From positions 1-7,722 of the forward strand of contig JAUWXU010000029.1 in assembly GCA_030616145.1 (NCBI GenBank): 7,722 bases of DNA, written 5' to 3'. The notes below the pieces were generated by a model that ran no database searches, had not been told where the DNA came from, and saw nothing but the letters and a program-made list of their open reading frames with translations. Every line of letters begins with the position of its first letter. Within the stretch, counting starts at the first letter, position 1. Positions 1 through 6,633 of the stretch are shown one piece after another. A program made the position numbers and the translations under genes. The DNA comes from Candidatus Omnitrophota bacterium (GTDB lineage: Bacteria; Omnitrophota; JAUWXU01).

Positions 1-1289
1 TGTAGTTCTCTGGCTGCGCCGGTAAACTGGCTTAAAATAAGCGTGCCTTTTAAATCATTCTTGGCAGCTACATACTCCTTGGCTACCAGATTCATCCCGT
101 CATGCAAGGGGCTGACAATACATATATTAGCAAGCCGATAGAAGGCCATCTTTTCTCTGAAGTTGAATGTTCTTCTTTTGAAAATCACCGGCCTCCAGGT
201 ATCGGTGCTGTGCTTCCAGTCAATCTCCTCAATAATATAATCGATCTGGTCATTTAATTCTTTATATCTTTTAATGTGTATTCTGCTCAACGCGCCGATT
301 TGAACAAAAACAATCTTTTCCTTATATTCTGGAAATTTCTCAAAAAATCTATCTATCGCCCGCAATCTTTCAGGTATCCCTTTTGTATAATCAATTCTAT
401 CCAGGCTGAAGGCCACAAATTTATATCCGGCCAGAAAAAATTCCTTTTTGAACTGAGTGGCCTTCAGCTTAATCTCTTTGGACTCTGCCTTTTCTGAAAT
501 CTCTTCAAAATCAACGCTCACCGGAAAGGCCCGCACCAGCGTTTCGTGACCTTTATAAATAACTGATGTCTTTTCGTGATCGACCCTGGCCTCCAGCTCC
601 AACTCTACGCTATCAAGAAAATTTCTGCAATGATGCCGGATATGAAATCCTAAAAGGTCATTGGATAAAAGGCCTTGCAAAATCTCTTTCTTAGCCGGGC
701 ATATCCTGAATGCCTCAGAATTTACCCAGGGGATATGCCAGAACTGAGTAACCACTATATCGGGTCTTATCTGTTTAAGAAACTTGGCCGTCAGGGCCAG
801 GTGATAATCCTGAAGCCAGACAAATGCCTTTTTATCCTTTATCTCTTCTAAAATAACATCGGCAAATTTATGATTTACCTGTTTATAATAACGCCATTCC
901 GATTCGTCGAATGTGGGGCGAACATATACCATATGACAAAGCGGCCAGATAGCCCTGTTGGAATAGCCGTAATAATAACCTTCTTCTTCTGCCTTGGATA
1001 ACCACAATCTTCGGAGCGTGTAGCTGGGATTATCAGGGGGGACCATGACCCTGTCTTTGTTATCAACTACCTTCCGGTCGGCCGACCCACTGCCGCAGGC
1101 AACCCATACACCTCTACAGGCCCTCATTACCGGCTCAAGGGCATTAACCGCTCCGCCTACCGGCCTTATTGTCCTGGTCCTGCCTCCTTCCAGGACGTGA
1201 ATATAGGGCTCTCTATTGGAGGCAATGACCAATAGACGGTCACCCAACTTTTTCCTCACAACATCCTGAAGCTGTTCCTTTGTCCGCAT
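1..1289 (-). CDS. otsA: Trehalose-6-phosphate synthase-type GT20 glycosyltransferase (3' part outside window)
   Basis: This is the N-terminal 429 residues of a GT-B retaining glycosyltransferase that would join UDP- or ADP-glucose to glucose-6-phosphate in the cytoplasm, giving trehalose-6-phosphate. It carries the family landmarks in order: SNREPY with R26; the glycine pair of PVGGAVN (45-46); GVWVACGSG (W62); the YYGYSN/IWPLCH segment (107-119); LQDYHLA (D161); FWHIPW (H185); DRIDYTKGIPER (R298 and K303, spaced like R262 and K267 of E. coli OtsA); SPLHDGMNLVAKEY (D397, E405); and LSQFTGAARE. E. coli OtsA has Arg where this protein has H396. The ORF starts at the ATG at 1289. A TTG at codon 15 with a GAGG six bases upstream is an alternative, but residues 5-20 look like genuine family sequence. 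The C-terminus is missing, so a fused phosphatase domain cannot be excluded. The acceptor specificity (glucose-6-phosphate or another sugar phosphate) is inferred from the family, not proven. Confidence 0.9.
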   Translation of the reverse strand, partial: MRTKEQLQDVVRKKLGDRLLVIASNREPYIHVLEGGRTRTIRPVGGAVNALEPVMRACRGVWVACGSGSADRKVVDNKDRVMVPPDNPSYTLRRLWLSKAEEEGYYYGYSNRAIWPLCHMVYVRPTFDESEWRYYKQVNHKFADVILEEIKDKKAFVWLQDYHLALTAKFLKQIRPDIVVTQFWHIPWVNSEAFRICPAKKEILQGLLSNDLLGFHIRHHCRNFLDSVELELEARVDHEKTSVIYKGHETLVRAFPVSVDFEEISEKAESKEIKLKATQFKKEFFLAGYKFVAFSLDRIDYTKGIPERLRAIDRFFEKFPEYKEKIVFVQIGALSRIHIKRYKELNDQIDYIIEEIDWKHSTDTWRPVIFKRRTFNFREKMAFYRLANICIVSPLHDGMNLVAKEYVAAKNDLKGTLILSQFTGAAREL

Positions 1290-1325
1290 ATTTCTTATTA
1301 TAATAAATCCTGGCTCTTTTATCAA
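1290..1325 (-). promoter_or_regulatory. Sigma70-type promoter of the GT20 gene
   Basis: On the minus strand, TTGATA (1325-1320) is followed by a 17-bp spacer and a perfect TATAAT (1302-1297), which is 5/6 and 6/6 of consensus with ideal spacing. Only seven bases separate the -10 box from the ATG at 1289. The expected transcription start therefore falls at about 1292-1288, on or next to the start codon, and the transcript would have little or no leader. No Shine-Dalgarno is placed correctly for this ATG; the only AGGA lies inside the promoter spacer. Confidence 0.7.
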
Positions 1326-1347
1326 GTGTTTATTATCAACTATCTAC

Positions 1348-1375
1348 TTGTAAAATCCTTTGAATCATATATAAT
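1348..1375 (+). promoter_or_regulatory. Sigma70-type promoter of the AsmA-like gene
   Basis: On the plus strand, TTGTAA (1348-1353) is followed by a 16-bp spacer and a perfect TATAAT (1370-1375). The predicted start is near 1382, giving a leader of about 60 nt before the GTG at 1443. The -35 boxes of this promoter and the divergent GT20 promoter are only 22 bp apart, so the two RNA polymerases or a shared regulator could interfere with each other. The -35 box is only 4/6 of consensus, so confidence is moderate. Confidence 0.55.
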
Positions 1376-1407
1376 GGGGTAAGTTGTTAAGAATGATCCT
1401 TTAATCA

Positions 1408-1421
1408 GGCCGAAACCGGCC
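1408..1421 (+). other. Small GC-rich hairpin in the leader of the AsmA-like gene
   Basis: GGCCG (1408-1412), an AAAC loop and CGGCC (1417-1421) form a perfect 5-bp, all-GC stem about 20 nt upstream of the GTG start. No T-run follows, so it is not an intrinsic terminator. It could tune mRNA stability or translation initiation, but 5 bp is short and may be chance. Confidence 0.3.
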
Positions 1422-1430
1422 GGAAACAAA

Positions 1431-1442
1431 ATGATAATATAA
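1431..1442 (+). other. Three-codon mini-ORF (Met-Ile-Ile-stop) abutting the AsmA-like start
   Basis: ATG-ATA-ATA-TAA ends at 1442 and the GTG start of the AsmA-like gene begins at the next base. A weak GGAA lies 5 nt upstream of this ATG, while the GTG itself has no recognisable Shine-Dalgarno at the usual distance. Ribosomes finishing the mini-ORF could re-initiate at the GTG. A sequence this short in AT-rich DNA can easily arise by chance. Confidence 0.2.
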
Positions 1443-3899
1443 GTGAAAAAGGTAAGAAAAATAATCCTCAGAACATTTTTAATTGTTGTCCTTCTAATCT
1501 GCCTGGCCAGCTGGTATCTGAATAATATCTTTCTTCCTCAAAAGGTAAAATTATGGATGGTCGGCCTGCTGAGCGAAAGGATGAACCGGCAGGTAACCCT
1601 TGAAGGAATCAGCTACAATATCTTTAAGGGCATAGTGTTGAAGCAAGTAACGCTCCTTGAAGAAGATGGCCAAGAAAAATTTTTGAGCGTAAAGGAAATG
1701 TATTTTAAATTTCCGCTCCTGCCCCTGCTCAAGAAAAAGTTCATAATCACCAATCTATCTATCATTTCACCAAATCTTTCCGTCATCCGGCTCAACTCTG
1801 AACAGTGGAACTTTTCAGACATCATTGGAGGGGAGAGTTCTGTTTCCCGGCCCAAATTTACAGTCCTGGTGTCCCGGGCGGTAATCTCTAACGGCCAGGT
1901 CTCGTTTAAGGACTTTACCAAAAAACCGCCATTTGAGGGAAAGATAGAAGATATAAACGGCGAGACCTACCTTACCCTGCTGGCCAGCATGCATTTTAAA
2001 TTCAGCTCAAAGATACAGCAGCGGACCATAACCCTCCAGTCCAAAGGAAACTATAATTTCCTTTCCAAGGCCTTAACTGCCAATCTTGACATCCAGAATA
2101 TCACCCTGACCGATTATGCTGCCTATTACCAGGACATTTTCCCTTTTCAGCTTAACCAGGGACAGATCGATCTCCAGATTGATTTTTCTTTAACCAAGAA
2201 TAAATTTATCTCTGTTTATGGGATTTCTTCGATTAAAAATCTCGCTTTGACCAAGGATAGCCTGGAGGCCTCGGGAAATGTGAAAATAACTGCGGACCTC
2301 GGTTATACCCTCGGTGACAGGAAAAGCCTTAAATATAAAGGGGGTCTTCTGTTCGACGACTTCCAGTTTGGGGACCTGGCTTTGATAGAAGATATAACTA
2401 ATATAAACGGGAAGGTAGCGATTGAGGAAAATATCATTTCCACCAAAGACTTAAAGTTATCTTCCTGCGGTATACCGGCGGTCCTCAGCGGCGAATTAAC
2501 GAATTTCAGAAATCCCAAATTGAATTTCACCGCAACCTCTGATGCGGACCTGAGTAAAATCAAAAAATCCCTTCCTGCCCAGTTCAAAGACAAATTAAAA
2601 GAAATAGACATTTCCGGAAAGGTATTATTGTCAATGGAGGTAAGCGGCAGCATAATGAAACCGCGCTTCGCTGGAAAAGCAACCGTCTCTGAGGCCTACT
2701 GTAAGCCGGTCTTCCTCCCTGAGGGTTTAAAAAATATCAACGGCAACTTTCAGTTCAAAAATAATTCATTATCCACTTCTGATTTAACGCTTTCTTATGG
2801 AAATAACGGATATAAACTAATCCTCTCCTTGGCTGACCTTAACAAACCGGACAAGAAGCCGGATATTGAATTTGACCTCAGCTCTAAAGACCTTTCTCTG
2901 CTGGGAGAACTGAATATCAAAGAGAATAAAGTCATCTATTTCTCGGCAACCAAAGGAAGATATCTCAATTCTTCATTTGACCTGACCGGTGTTGTTAGCG
3001 ACTGGCCAAGCCCGCAATTGGATATCGAAGGAGATATTAAAATTGAACTGGCAGATTTAGAAAAGACCTTACCGGTTGATTATTCCGAAAAGATGCTATC
3101 AAAATTGAATCCGCAGGGCAAGGTCAAATTGACTATCGAGGCCAATGGAAAATGGAAGGATTGGCAAAACTGGTCTGCTAATTTAAAAGGCAGCTCTGAG
3201 GAGGTAACAATCAAAAAACTAAATTTTGACCGTCTCTTTTTTGATATCAAAATGGAAAACAAAAAGATATCGCTAATCAAATTCACTGCCGAACCTTATG
3301 GCGGTACATTAAACTCTACGGCCTTTATAGACCTTGGTTCCGAGCAACGCTACTGGAGAACTGACCTGCAGTTAGCAAATATTAACCTCAACGGCCTGGC
3401 CAGCGACTCGGGCCTAAAATGGCAAAATATCTCCGGGGACCTGAACGGCGCAGCTATGTTGGAAGGTTACGAAGAAAATGCAGAAACCGTTATCGGAAAG
3501 GGTTGGCTGGAAGTGGGAGAAGGTAAATTTTGGGAGCTACCCCTATTTGTAGAACTAGCTAATAAACTTTATTTCCCGAACTTAACAAAAACATTATTTA
3601 ACAGAGGGTTTGTTACCTTCGCAATAGCCAACAAATCAATCAGCACCTCTGACCTTTCCCTACAAGGCAGCGAATTAAATCTTCTTGCCAAAGGCTCGAT
3701 TGATTTTGACGGAAACCTGGATTTTACCATTACCACTGAAATGGCCAAAGGGTTAATTGATAAGGCAACGCCGAAGATCGGCAAAATTGCCACTGCGATA
3801 ATGAGCAATTTATGGAATTATGCAATCCAACTGCAGCTGGAAGGAACGATTGACAAACCAAAATATTCTATTGTTTCAAGGCTGCCGATTAAATTCTAA
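1443..3899 (+). CDS. AsmA-like envelope protein
   Basis: This 818-residue protein has a short basic N-terminus (KKVRK) followed by one hydrophobic segment (about residues 8-26) that reads as an uncleaved inner-membrane anchor. The rest would face the periplasm. After the anchor comes the typical AsmA start: a helix, then GRKV-like 'MNRQVTLEGISYNIFKG' (47-63), then a long run of alternating beta strands. Two related modules, KSLP(x)nGKVLLSMEV (375-400) and KTLP(x)nGKVKLTIEA (541-567), lie about 166 residues apart. The C-terminal 134 residues (from GKGWLEVGEGKF at 685, through ELPLF, ISTSDLSLQGSELNLLAKGSIDFDG, to LEGTIDKPKY) match the conserved AsmA C-terminal domain. AsmA/TamB relatives form long lipid-binding grooves bridging the inner and outer membranes, so a role in phospholipid transport or outer-membrane homeostasis is inferred. 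The start is GTG without a clear ribosome binding site. No partner gene adjoins it, so the exact paralogue cannot be named. Confidence 0.85.
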   Translation: MKKVRKIILRTFLIVVLLICLASWYLNNIFLPQKVKLWMVGLLSERMNRQVTLEGISYNIFKGIVLKQVTLLEEDGQEKFLSVKEMYFKFPLLPLLKKKFIITNLSIISPNLSVIRLNSEQWNFSDIIGGESSVSRPKFTVLVSRAVISNGQVSFKDFTKKPPFEGKIEDINGETYLTLLASMHFKFSSKIQQRTITLQSKGNYNFLSKALTANLDIQNITLTDYAAYYQDIFPFQLNQGQIDLQIDFSLTKNKFISVYGISSIKNLALTKDSLEASGNVKITADLGYTLGDRKSLKYKGGLLFDDFQFGDLALIEDITNINGKVAIEENIISTKDLKLSSCGIPAVLSGELTNFRNPKLNFTATSDADLSKIKKSLPAQFKDKLKEIDISGKVLLSMEVSGSIMKPRFAGKATVSEAYCKPVFLPEGLKNINGNFQFKNNSLSTSDLTLSYGNNGYKLILSLADLNKPDKKPDIEFDLSSKDLSLLGELNIKENKVIYFSATKGRYLNSSFDLTGVVSDWPSPQLDIEGDIKIELADLEKTLPVDYSEKMLSKLNPQGKVKLTIEANGKWKDWQNWSANLKGSSEEVTIKKLNFDRLFFDIKMENKKISLIKFTAEPYGGTLNSTAFIDLGSEQRYWRTDLQLANINLNGLASDSGLKWQNISGDLNGAAMLEGYEENAETVIGKGWLEVGEGKFWELPLFVELANKLYFPNLTKTLFNRGFVTFAIANKSISTSDLSLQGSELNLLAKGSIDFDGNLDFTITTEMAKGLIDKATPKIGKIATAIMSNLWNYAIQLQLEGTIDKPKYSIVSRLPIKF

Positions 3900-4484
3900 A
3901 TGGGAAATAAATGTCCTTGCCTGGTTAAGGGCCCTGGCCCGGTGACTTATCCGGTCTTTAATCGTCGGGCCTAATTCGGCAAATGTCTTATCGTAGGCAG
4001 GCACTATAAAAACAGGGTCGTATCCAAAGCCAAAGTTCCCCCGCGGCTTAAAGCTGATCAAACCTTCACAAACTCCGTTGAACGCCTTGATTGCTTCACC
4101 TCCCGGCCCTCTAATAGCTACAACACACCTAAACCGGGCCTGTCTCTCCTCCCGCGGCACATCTTTCATAAGCCGGAGCAGCTTTCTGATGTTGGCCTGG
4201 TCATCTTGTTCTTTACCGGCGAAGCGGGCAGAATAAACTCCAGGCCGGCCATCCAAAACATCCACCTCCAGACCCGAATCATCAGCCAGCGTCCATTTAT
4301 TAGTAAAGCCTGCCACCAACTCTGCCTTCTTAACTGCATTGTCCCTGAAGGTCTTCCCTTCTTCTTTTATCTCAGGCAACCGGGGATAATCCTTTAAGGA
4401 AACTATAACCAGGTCCAAATCCTTCAGTAAGTTTTTTATTTCTTCTTTCTTTTTCTCATTTCTGGTGGCTATAACCAATTCCAT
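3876..4484 (-). CDS. rdgB: RdgB/HAM1-type non-canonical purine NTP pyrophosphatase (dITP/XTP)
   Basis: This enzyme hydrolyses dITP, ITP and XTP to the monophosphate plus pyrophosphate, keeping deaminated purines out of nucleic acids. The 202-residue length matches the family (about 195-205). Motifs in order are ATRNEKK (6-12, the SxNxxK phosphate-binding motif), EEGKTFRDNA (41-50), LADDSGLEVDVLDGRPGVYSARFAG (66-90, metal and catalytic acidic residues), GNFGFGYDPVF (149-159) and ISHRARA (179-185). The start was set at the ATG at 4484, because MELVIATRN is the usual N-terminus and GAGG lies 4 nt upstream; the frame stays open further upstream but that part is not family-like. It lies 22 nt after rph, a very common pairing, and is the last gene of the operon. 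Its final 24 nt overlap the end of the convergent AsmA-like gene. Confidence 0.96.
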   Translation of the reverse strand: MELVIATRNEKKKEEIKNLLKDLDLVIVSLKDYPRLPEIKEEGKTFRDNAVKKAELVAGFTNKWTLADDSGLEVDVLDGRPGVYSARFAGKEQDDQANIRKLLRLMKDVPREERQARFRCVVAIRGPGGEAIKAFNGVCEGLISFKPRGNFGFGYDPVFIVPAYDKTFAELGPTIKDRISHRARALNQARTFISHLEFNRQP

Positions 4485-4506
4485 ACAACCTCGAATGTTA
4501 CATTTT

Positions 4507-5250
4507 TTATATTGCATTTTTCCTAACATTAAGCTTGTGGCCGATCACCTTCTTCTGAATATCTATTAGCTCTTTAATCCCCTTTCTGGCCAAGTCGAGT
4601 AAGATATCCATCTGCTGTTTGGTGAACGGTCTTTGTTCGGCTGTCCCCTGAATCTCAATAAACTCTCCCCTGCCGGTCATAACTACATTCATATCTACCT
4701 CGGCATTGGAGTCTTCTTGATAGCTGAGGTCCAAAAGAGGTTTTCCTTTCAGGATGCCAACGCTGACCGCTGCTACAAAATCCCTTATCGGCAAAACAGA
4801 AATAACCTTGTCCTTTTTCAATTTAACCAGGGCGTCTACCAAGGCGATGAATGCTCCGGTAATACTGGCGCATCTTGTTCCACCGTCACCCTGAATAACA
4901 TCACAATCCATCCACAGGGTTATTTCTCCGAGCCCAGTGAGATCTGTAACCGCCCGCAACGACCTGCCGATTAAACGCTGAATCTCGTGGGTGCGGCCGC
5001 CGACCTTACCCCGGGCTGCCTCCCGGGGGATACGCCTCTGGCAAGAACGGGGTAACATTCCATATTCAGCAGTTATCCAACCGCTTCCCTTGCCTTTCAA
5101 AAAAAGAGGGACTCTGTTCTCAAATGATGCGGTGCAGATAACCCTGGTGGAACCAATCTCAATAAAACAGGAGCCTTCAGCATCCCTGATATAATTTCGG
5201 GTAATCTTTACCTTTCTTAATTTTTGCTCACTTCTTCCGTCTTCTCTCAC
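4507..5250 (-). CDS. rph: Ribonuclease PH
   Basis: RNase PH is a phosphorolytic 3'-5' exoribonuclease that trims precursor tRNA 3' ends and works as a hexameric ring. With the GTG at 5250 as start the protein has 247 residues and begins VREDGRSEQKLR, aligning with the usual M-R-x-DGR. Numbering then puts the phosphate-binding residues at R86 (GGRTHEIQRLIGR) and G124-T125-R126 (GDGGTR), exactly where they sit in characterised RNase PH proteins. The metal-site segment DLSYQEDSNAEVDMN (174-188) and the C-terminal GTAEQRPFT (202-210) are intact. An ATG one codon upstream (5253) is possible, but AGGAGG ends only one base before it and four bases before the GTG. The gene overlaps the 3' end of fumB by 23 nt, suggesting translational coupling, and is followed 22 nt later by rdgB. 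Confidence 0.95.
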   Translation of the reverse strand: MREDGRSEQKLRKVKITRNYIRDAEGSCFIEIGSTRVICTASFENRVPLFLKGKGSGWITAEYGMLPRSCQRRIPREAARGKVGGRTHEIQRLIGRSLRAVTDLTGLGEITLWMDCDVIQGDGGTRCASITGAFIALVDALVKLKKDKVISVLPIRDFVAAVSVGILKGKPLLDLSYQEDSNAEVDMNVVMTGRGEFIEIQGTAEQRPFTKQQMDILLDLARKGIKELIDIQKKVIGHKLNVRKNAI

Positions 5251-5776
5251 CATACCTCCTGAATATGCTATTTCCCCGCCAGTCAATCGCCACTGTGGCT
5301 GGAAAGGCCCTGACCTGCAATCTGTAAATCGCCTCCGGGCCAAGATCTTTATAGGCAACTATCTCTGCGGTATGCACCTTCTGAGATAAAAGCGCTCCTA
5401 TGCCACCGGGGGTTACGAGATATACTGCCCTGTGTCTTTTTATAGCTTTTATTACCTCCGGTGACCTGTCGCCCTTGCCAATCATTGCCTTAACCCCCTT
5501 ACTGAGCAACAGAGGTGTAAAGGCATCCATCCGGGAAGAGGTGGTCGGTCCGCATGAACCTATTGCCCAGCCCGGCCGTTTTGCTGTCGGGCCAGTATAG
5601 TAAATAACCTGACCAGCCAAAGGAATGGGGAGTCTTTTTCTTTTTTTAAGGGTCTCTGTTAACCTTTGATGGGCCCTGTCTCTGGCTGTATAAAGTGTAC
5701 CCCATAACTCTATTTCATCACCGGCTTTCAGTTTTCTGATTGTCCTTTCAGTCAAAGGTAAAAATATTTTTTTCAT
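5228..5776 (-). CDS. fumB: Class I (Fe-S) fumarate hydratase, beta subunit
   Basis: This is the C-terminal-type subunit of the two-subunit class I fumarase/tartrate dehydratase family, which interconverts fumarate and malate together with the alpha subunit. The 182 residues match the usual 180-200. Family motifs are MKKIFLPLTERTIRKLKAGDEIELWGTLYTARDRAH (1-36), IYYTGPT (58-64), IGSCGPTTSSRMD (72-84) and MIGKGDRS (98-105). GPTTxxR and GKG hold the substrate-binding Thr, Arg and Lys residues known from class I fumarase structures, so this half of the active site looks complete. The start is the ATG at 5776, with AAGGA 4 nt upstream. The ATG shares the ATGA sequence with the alpha-subunit stop codon, a classic coupling that favours 1:1 synthesis. 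The L(+)-tartrate dehydratase beta subunit (TtdB) is the main alternative. The symbol is used here for the split-subunit beta chain, not for E. coli FumB. Confidence 0.9.
   Translation of the reverse strand: MKKIFLPLTERTIRKLKAGDEIELWGTLYTARDRAHQRLTETLKKRKRLPIPLAGQVIYYTGPTAKRPGWAIGSCGPTTSSRMDAFTPLLLSKGVKAMIGKGDRSPEVIKAIKRHRAVYLVTPGGIGALLSQKVHTAEIVAYKDLGPEAIYRLQVRAFPATVAIDWRGNSIFRRYGERRRKK
5254..5260 (-). promoter_or_regulatory. Strong Shine-Dalgarno deciding the rph start
   Basis: The minus strand reads AGGAGGT immediately before ATGGTG. The AGGAGG core leaves 1 nt to the ATG (5253) but 4 nt to the GTG (5250). The GTG is therefore better positioned and also restores the family's canonical residue numbering. 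The site lies within the coding end of the upstream fumB gene. Confidence 0.6.
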
Positions 5777-6615
5777 AATGTCCTTGTCACACTTCTCAGG
5801 GCATGGCAACTTAAACTTATGCCTAAGGGTAAACCTGCGATATGAGTAGGATGGGTAAGGATATTCACGGCCAAAGCAGTAGTCTTGCCGCCCAACCCCA
5901 TCGGCCCGATCTTTAAGCGATTAACCTCTCTCAAGATGGCCTTTTCTAAACCGGCAAGATGTGGTTCAGGATTGCGCCGGTTCAGAGGTCTGATTAAGGC
6001 CAGTTTGGAAAGTTCAATAGCCTTCTCTGCTGTTCCGCCAATACCCAAGCCTATCACCAGGGGCGGACAGGCGCCTGAACCTTTCTGCCAGACTGTTTTG
6101 ACTACTACCTCCTTTATTTTTGCAGGACCATCAGTCGGCCTTAACATCACCAAGGTAGTTACGTTCTCACTCCCAAAACCCTTGGGCATCAAGGTAAGCC
6201 GAAGTTTATTCCCGTTGGTAGTTTTAATATGCACTACGCAAGGACTGAATCCGGAAGGACCTGTTCTTCTGAGGGGGTCTTTTACTATTGACCTTCGCAG
6301 ATACCCTTTCCGATAACCTTTCTCTATGCCTTTGTTAATCGCTGTGGAAAGTAGTCCCCCGACAATCCGGACCTGGCTGCCTATCTCAACAAACACTATC
6401 GGCATTCCTGTATCCTGACAAATGGCTATCTTCTCTTTTTTGGCCAGGCAGGCATTCTGGATAATCATCTGCAGTATCCGGCGGGCCCTTTTATTTGTTT
6501 CTTTTCGCAAGGATTTTTTTAGCGCCCCCAGAACATCTTTTCGTAAAACGGTATTTGCTTCAACCGAAAGTTCGGTCAGAATATTAACAATCTGATTTAC
6601 AGTTATGTTTTTCAC
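5773..6615 (-). CDS. fumA: Class I (Fe-S) fumarate hydratase, alpha subunit
   Basis: This is the N-terminal-type, [4Fe-4S]-carrying subunit, 280 residues, the normal length. Three cysteines are in the expected cluster positions: C66 in ICQDTG, C183 in GSGACPPLVIGLGIGG and C270 in LSCHALR. Q67 and D68 of CQDTG are active-site residues in the family. MPKGFGSENVTTLVMLRPTDG (143-163), GLGGKTTAL (240-248) and HPTHIAGLP (255-263) are also typical. One loop is not: residues 116-126 read RRTGPSGFSPC where the family usually has roughly RKNTGDNTPA. The start is GTG at 6615, preceded by a weak GGGA, and gives a family-like N-terminus. The gene lies 18 nt after queF and overlaps fumB by 4 nt. The cluster implies oxygen sensitivity, fitting an anaerobe. 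Tartrate dehydratase alpha (TtdA) is the alternative function; fumarase is favoured only as the commonest function of the family. The symbol denotes the split alpha chain, not E. coli FumA. Confidence 0.9.
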   Translation of the reverse strand: MKNITVNQIVNILTELSVEANTVLRKDVLGALKKSLRKETNKRARRILQMIIQNACLAKKEKIAICQDTGMPIVFVEIGSQVRIVGGLLSTAINKGIEKGYRKGYLRRSIVKDPLRRTGPSGFSPCVVHIKTTNGNKLRLTLMPKGFGSENVTTLVMLRPTDGPAKIKEVVVKTVWQKGSGACPPLVIGLGIGGTAEKAIELSKLALIRPLNRRNPEPHLAGLEKAILREVNRLKIGPMGLGGKTTALAVNILTHPTHIAGLPLGISLSCHALRSVTRTL

Positions 6616-6633
6616 TTTTTAATCCCGGTCTGG

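Larger units (their letters stand above)
1290..1442. other. Divergent intergenic region
   Basis: This 153-bp gap between the GT20 and AsmA-like genes is the largest non-coding stretch in the window. It is AT-rich and contains the two opposed promoters, the leader hairpin and the mini-ORF listed separately. I see no convincing operator palindrome or riboswitch in it, and no small RNA gene. Confidence 0.6.

Noticed and set aside
276..497. Possible small plus-strand gene
   Set aside because: It is antisense to well-conserved GT20 coding sequence, has no ribosome site and resembles no family I recognise. The same applies to the other short frames opposite the identified genes.
1..1289. GT20 protein as glucosylglycerol-phosphate synthase
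   Set aside because: Not excluded, but the motifs match trehalose-6-phosphate synthase at least as well, and no glucosylglycerol partner gene is visible, so the commoner function was kept.
3938..3951. GGGCCCTGGCCC inverted repeat as a terminator for the AsmA-like gene
   Set aside because: It lies inside the coding end of rdgB, leaves a loop of only 2-4 nt and has no T-run after it on the plus strand.
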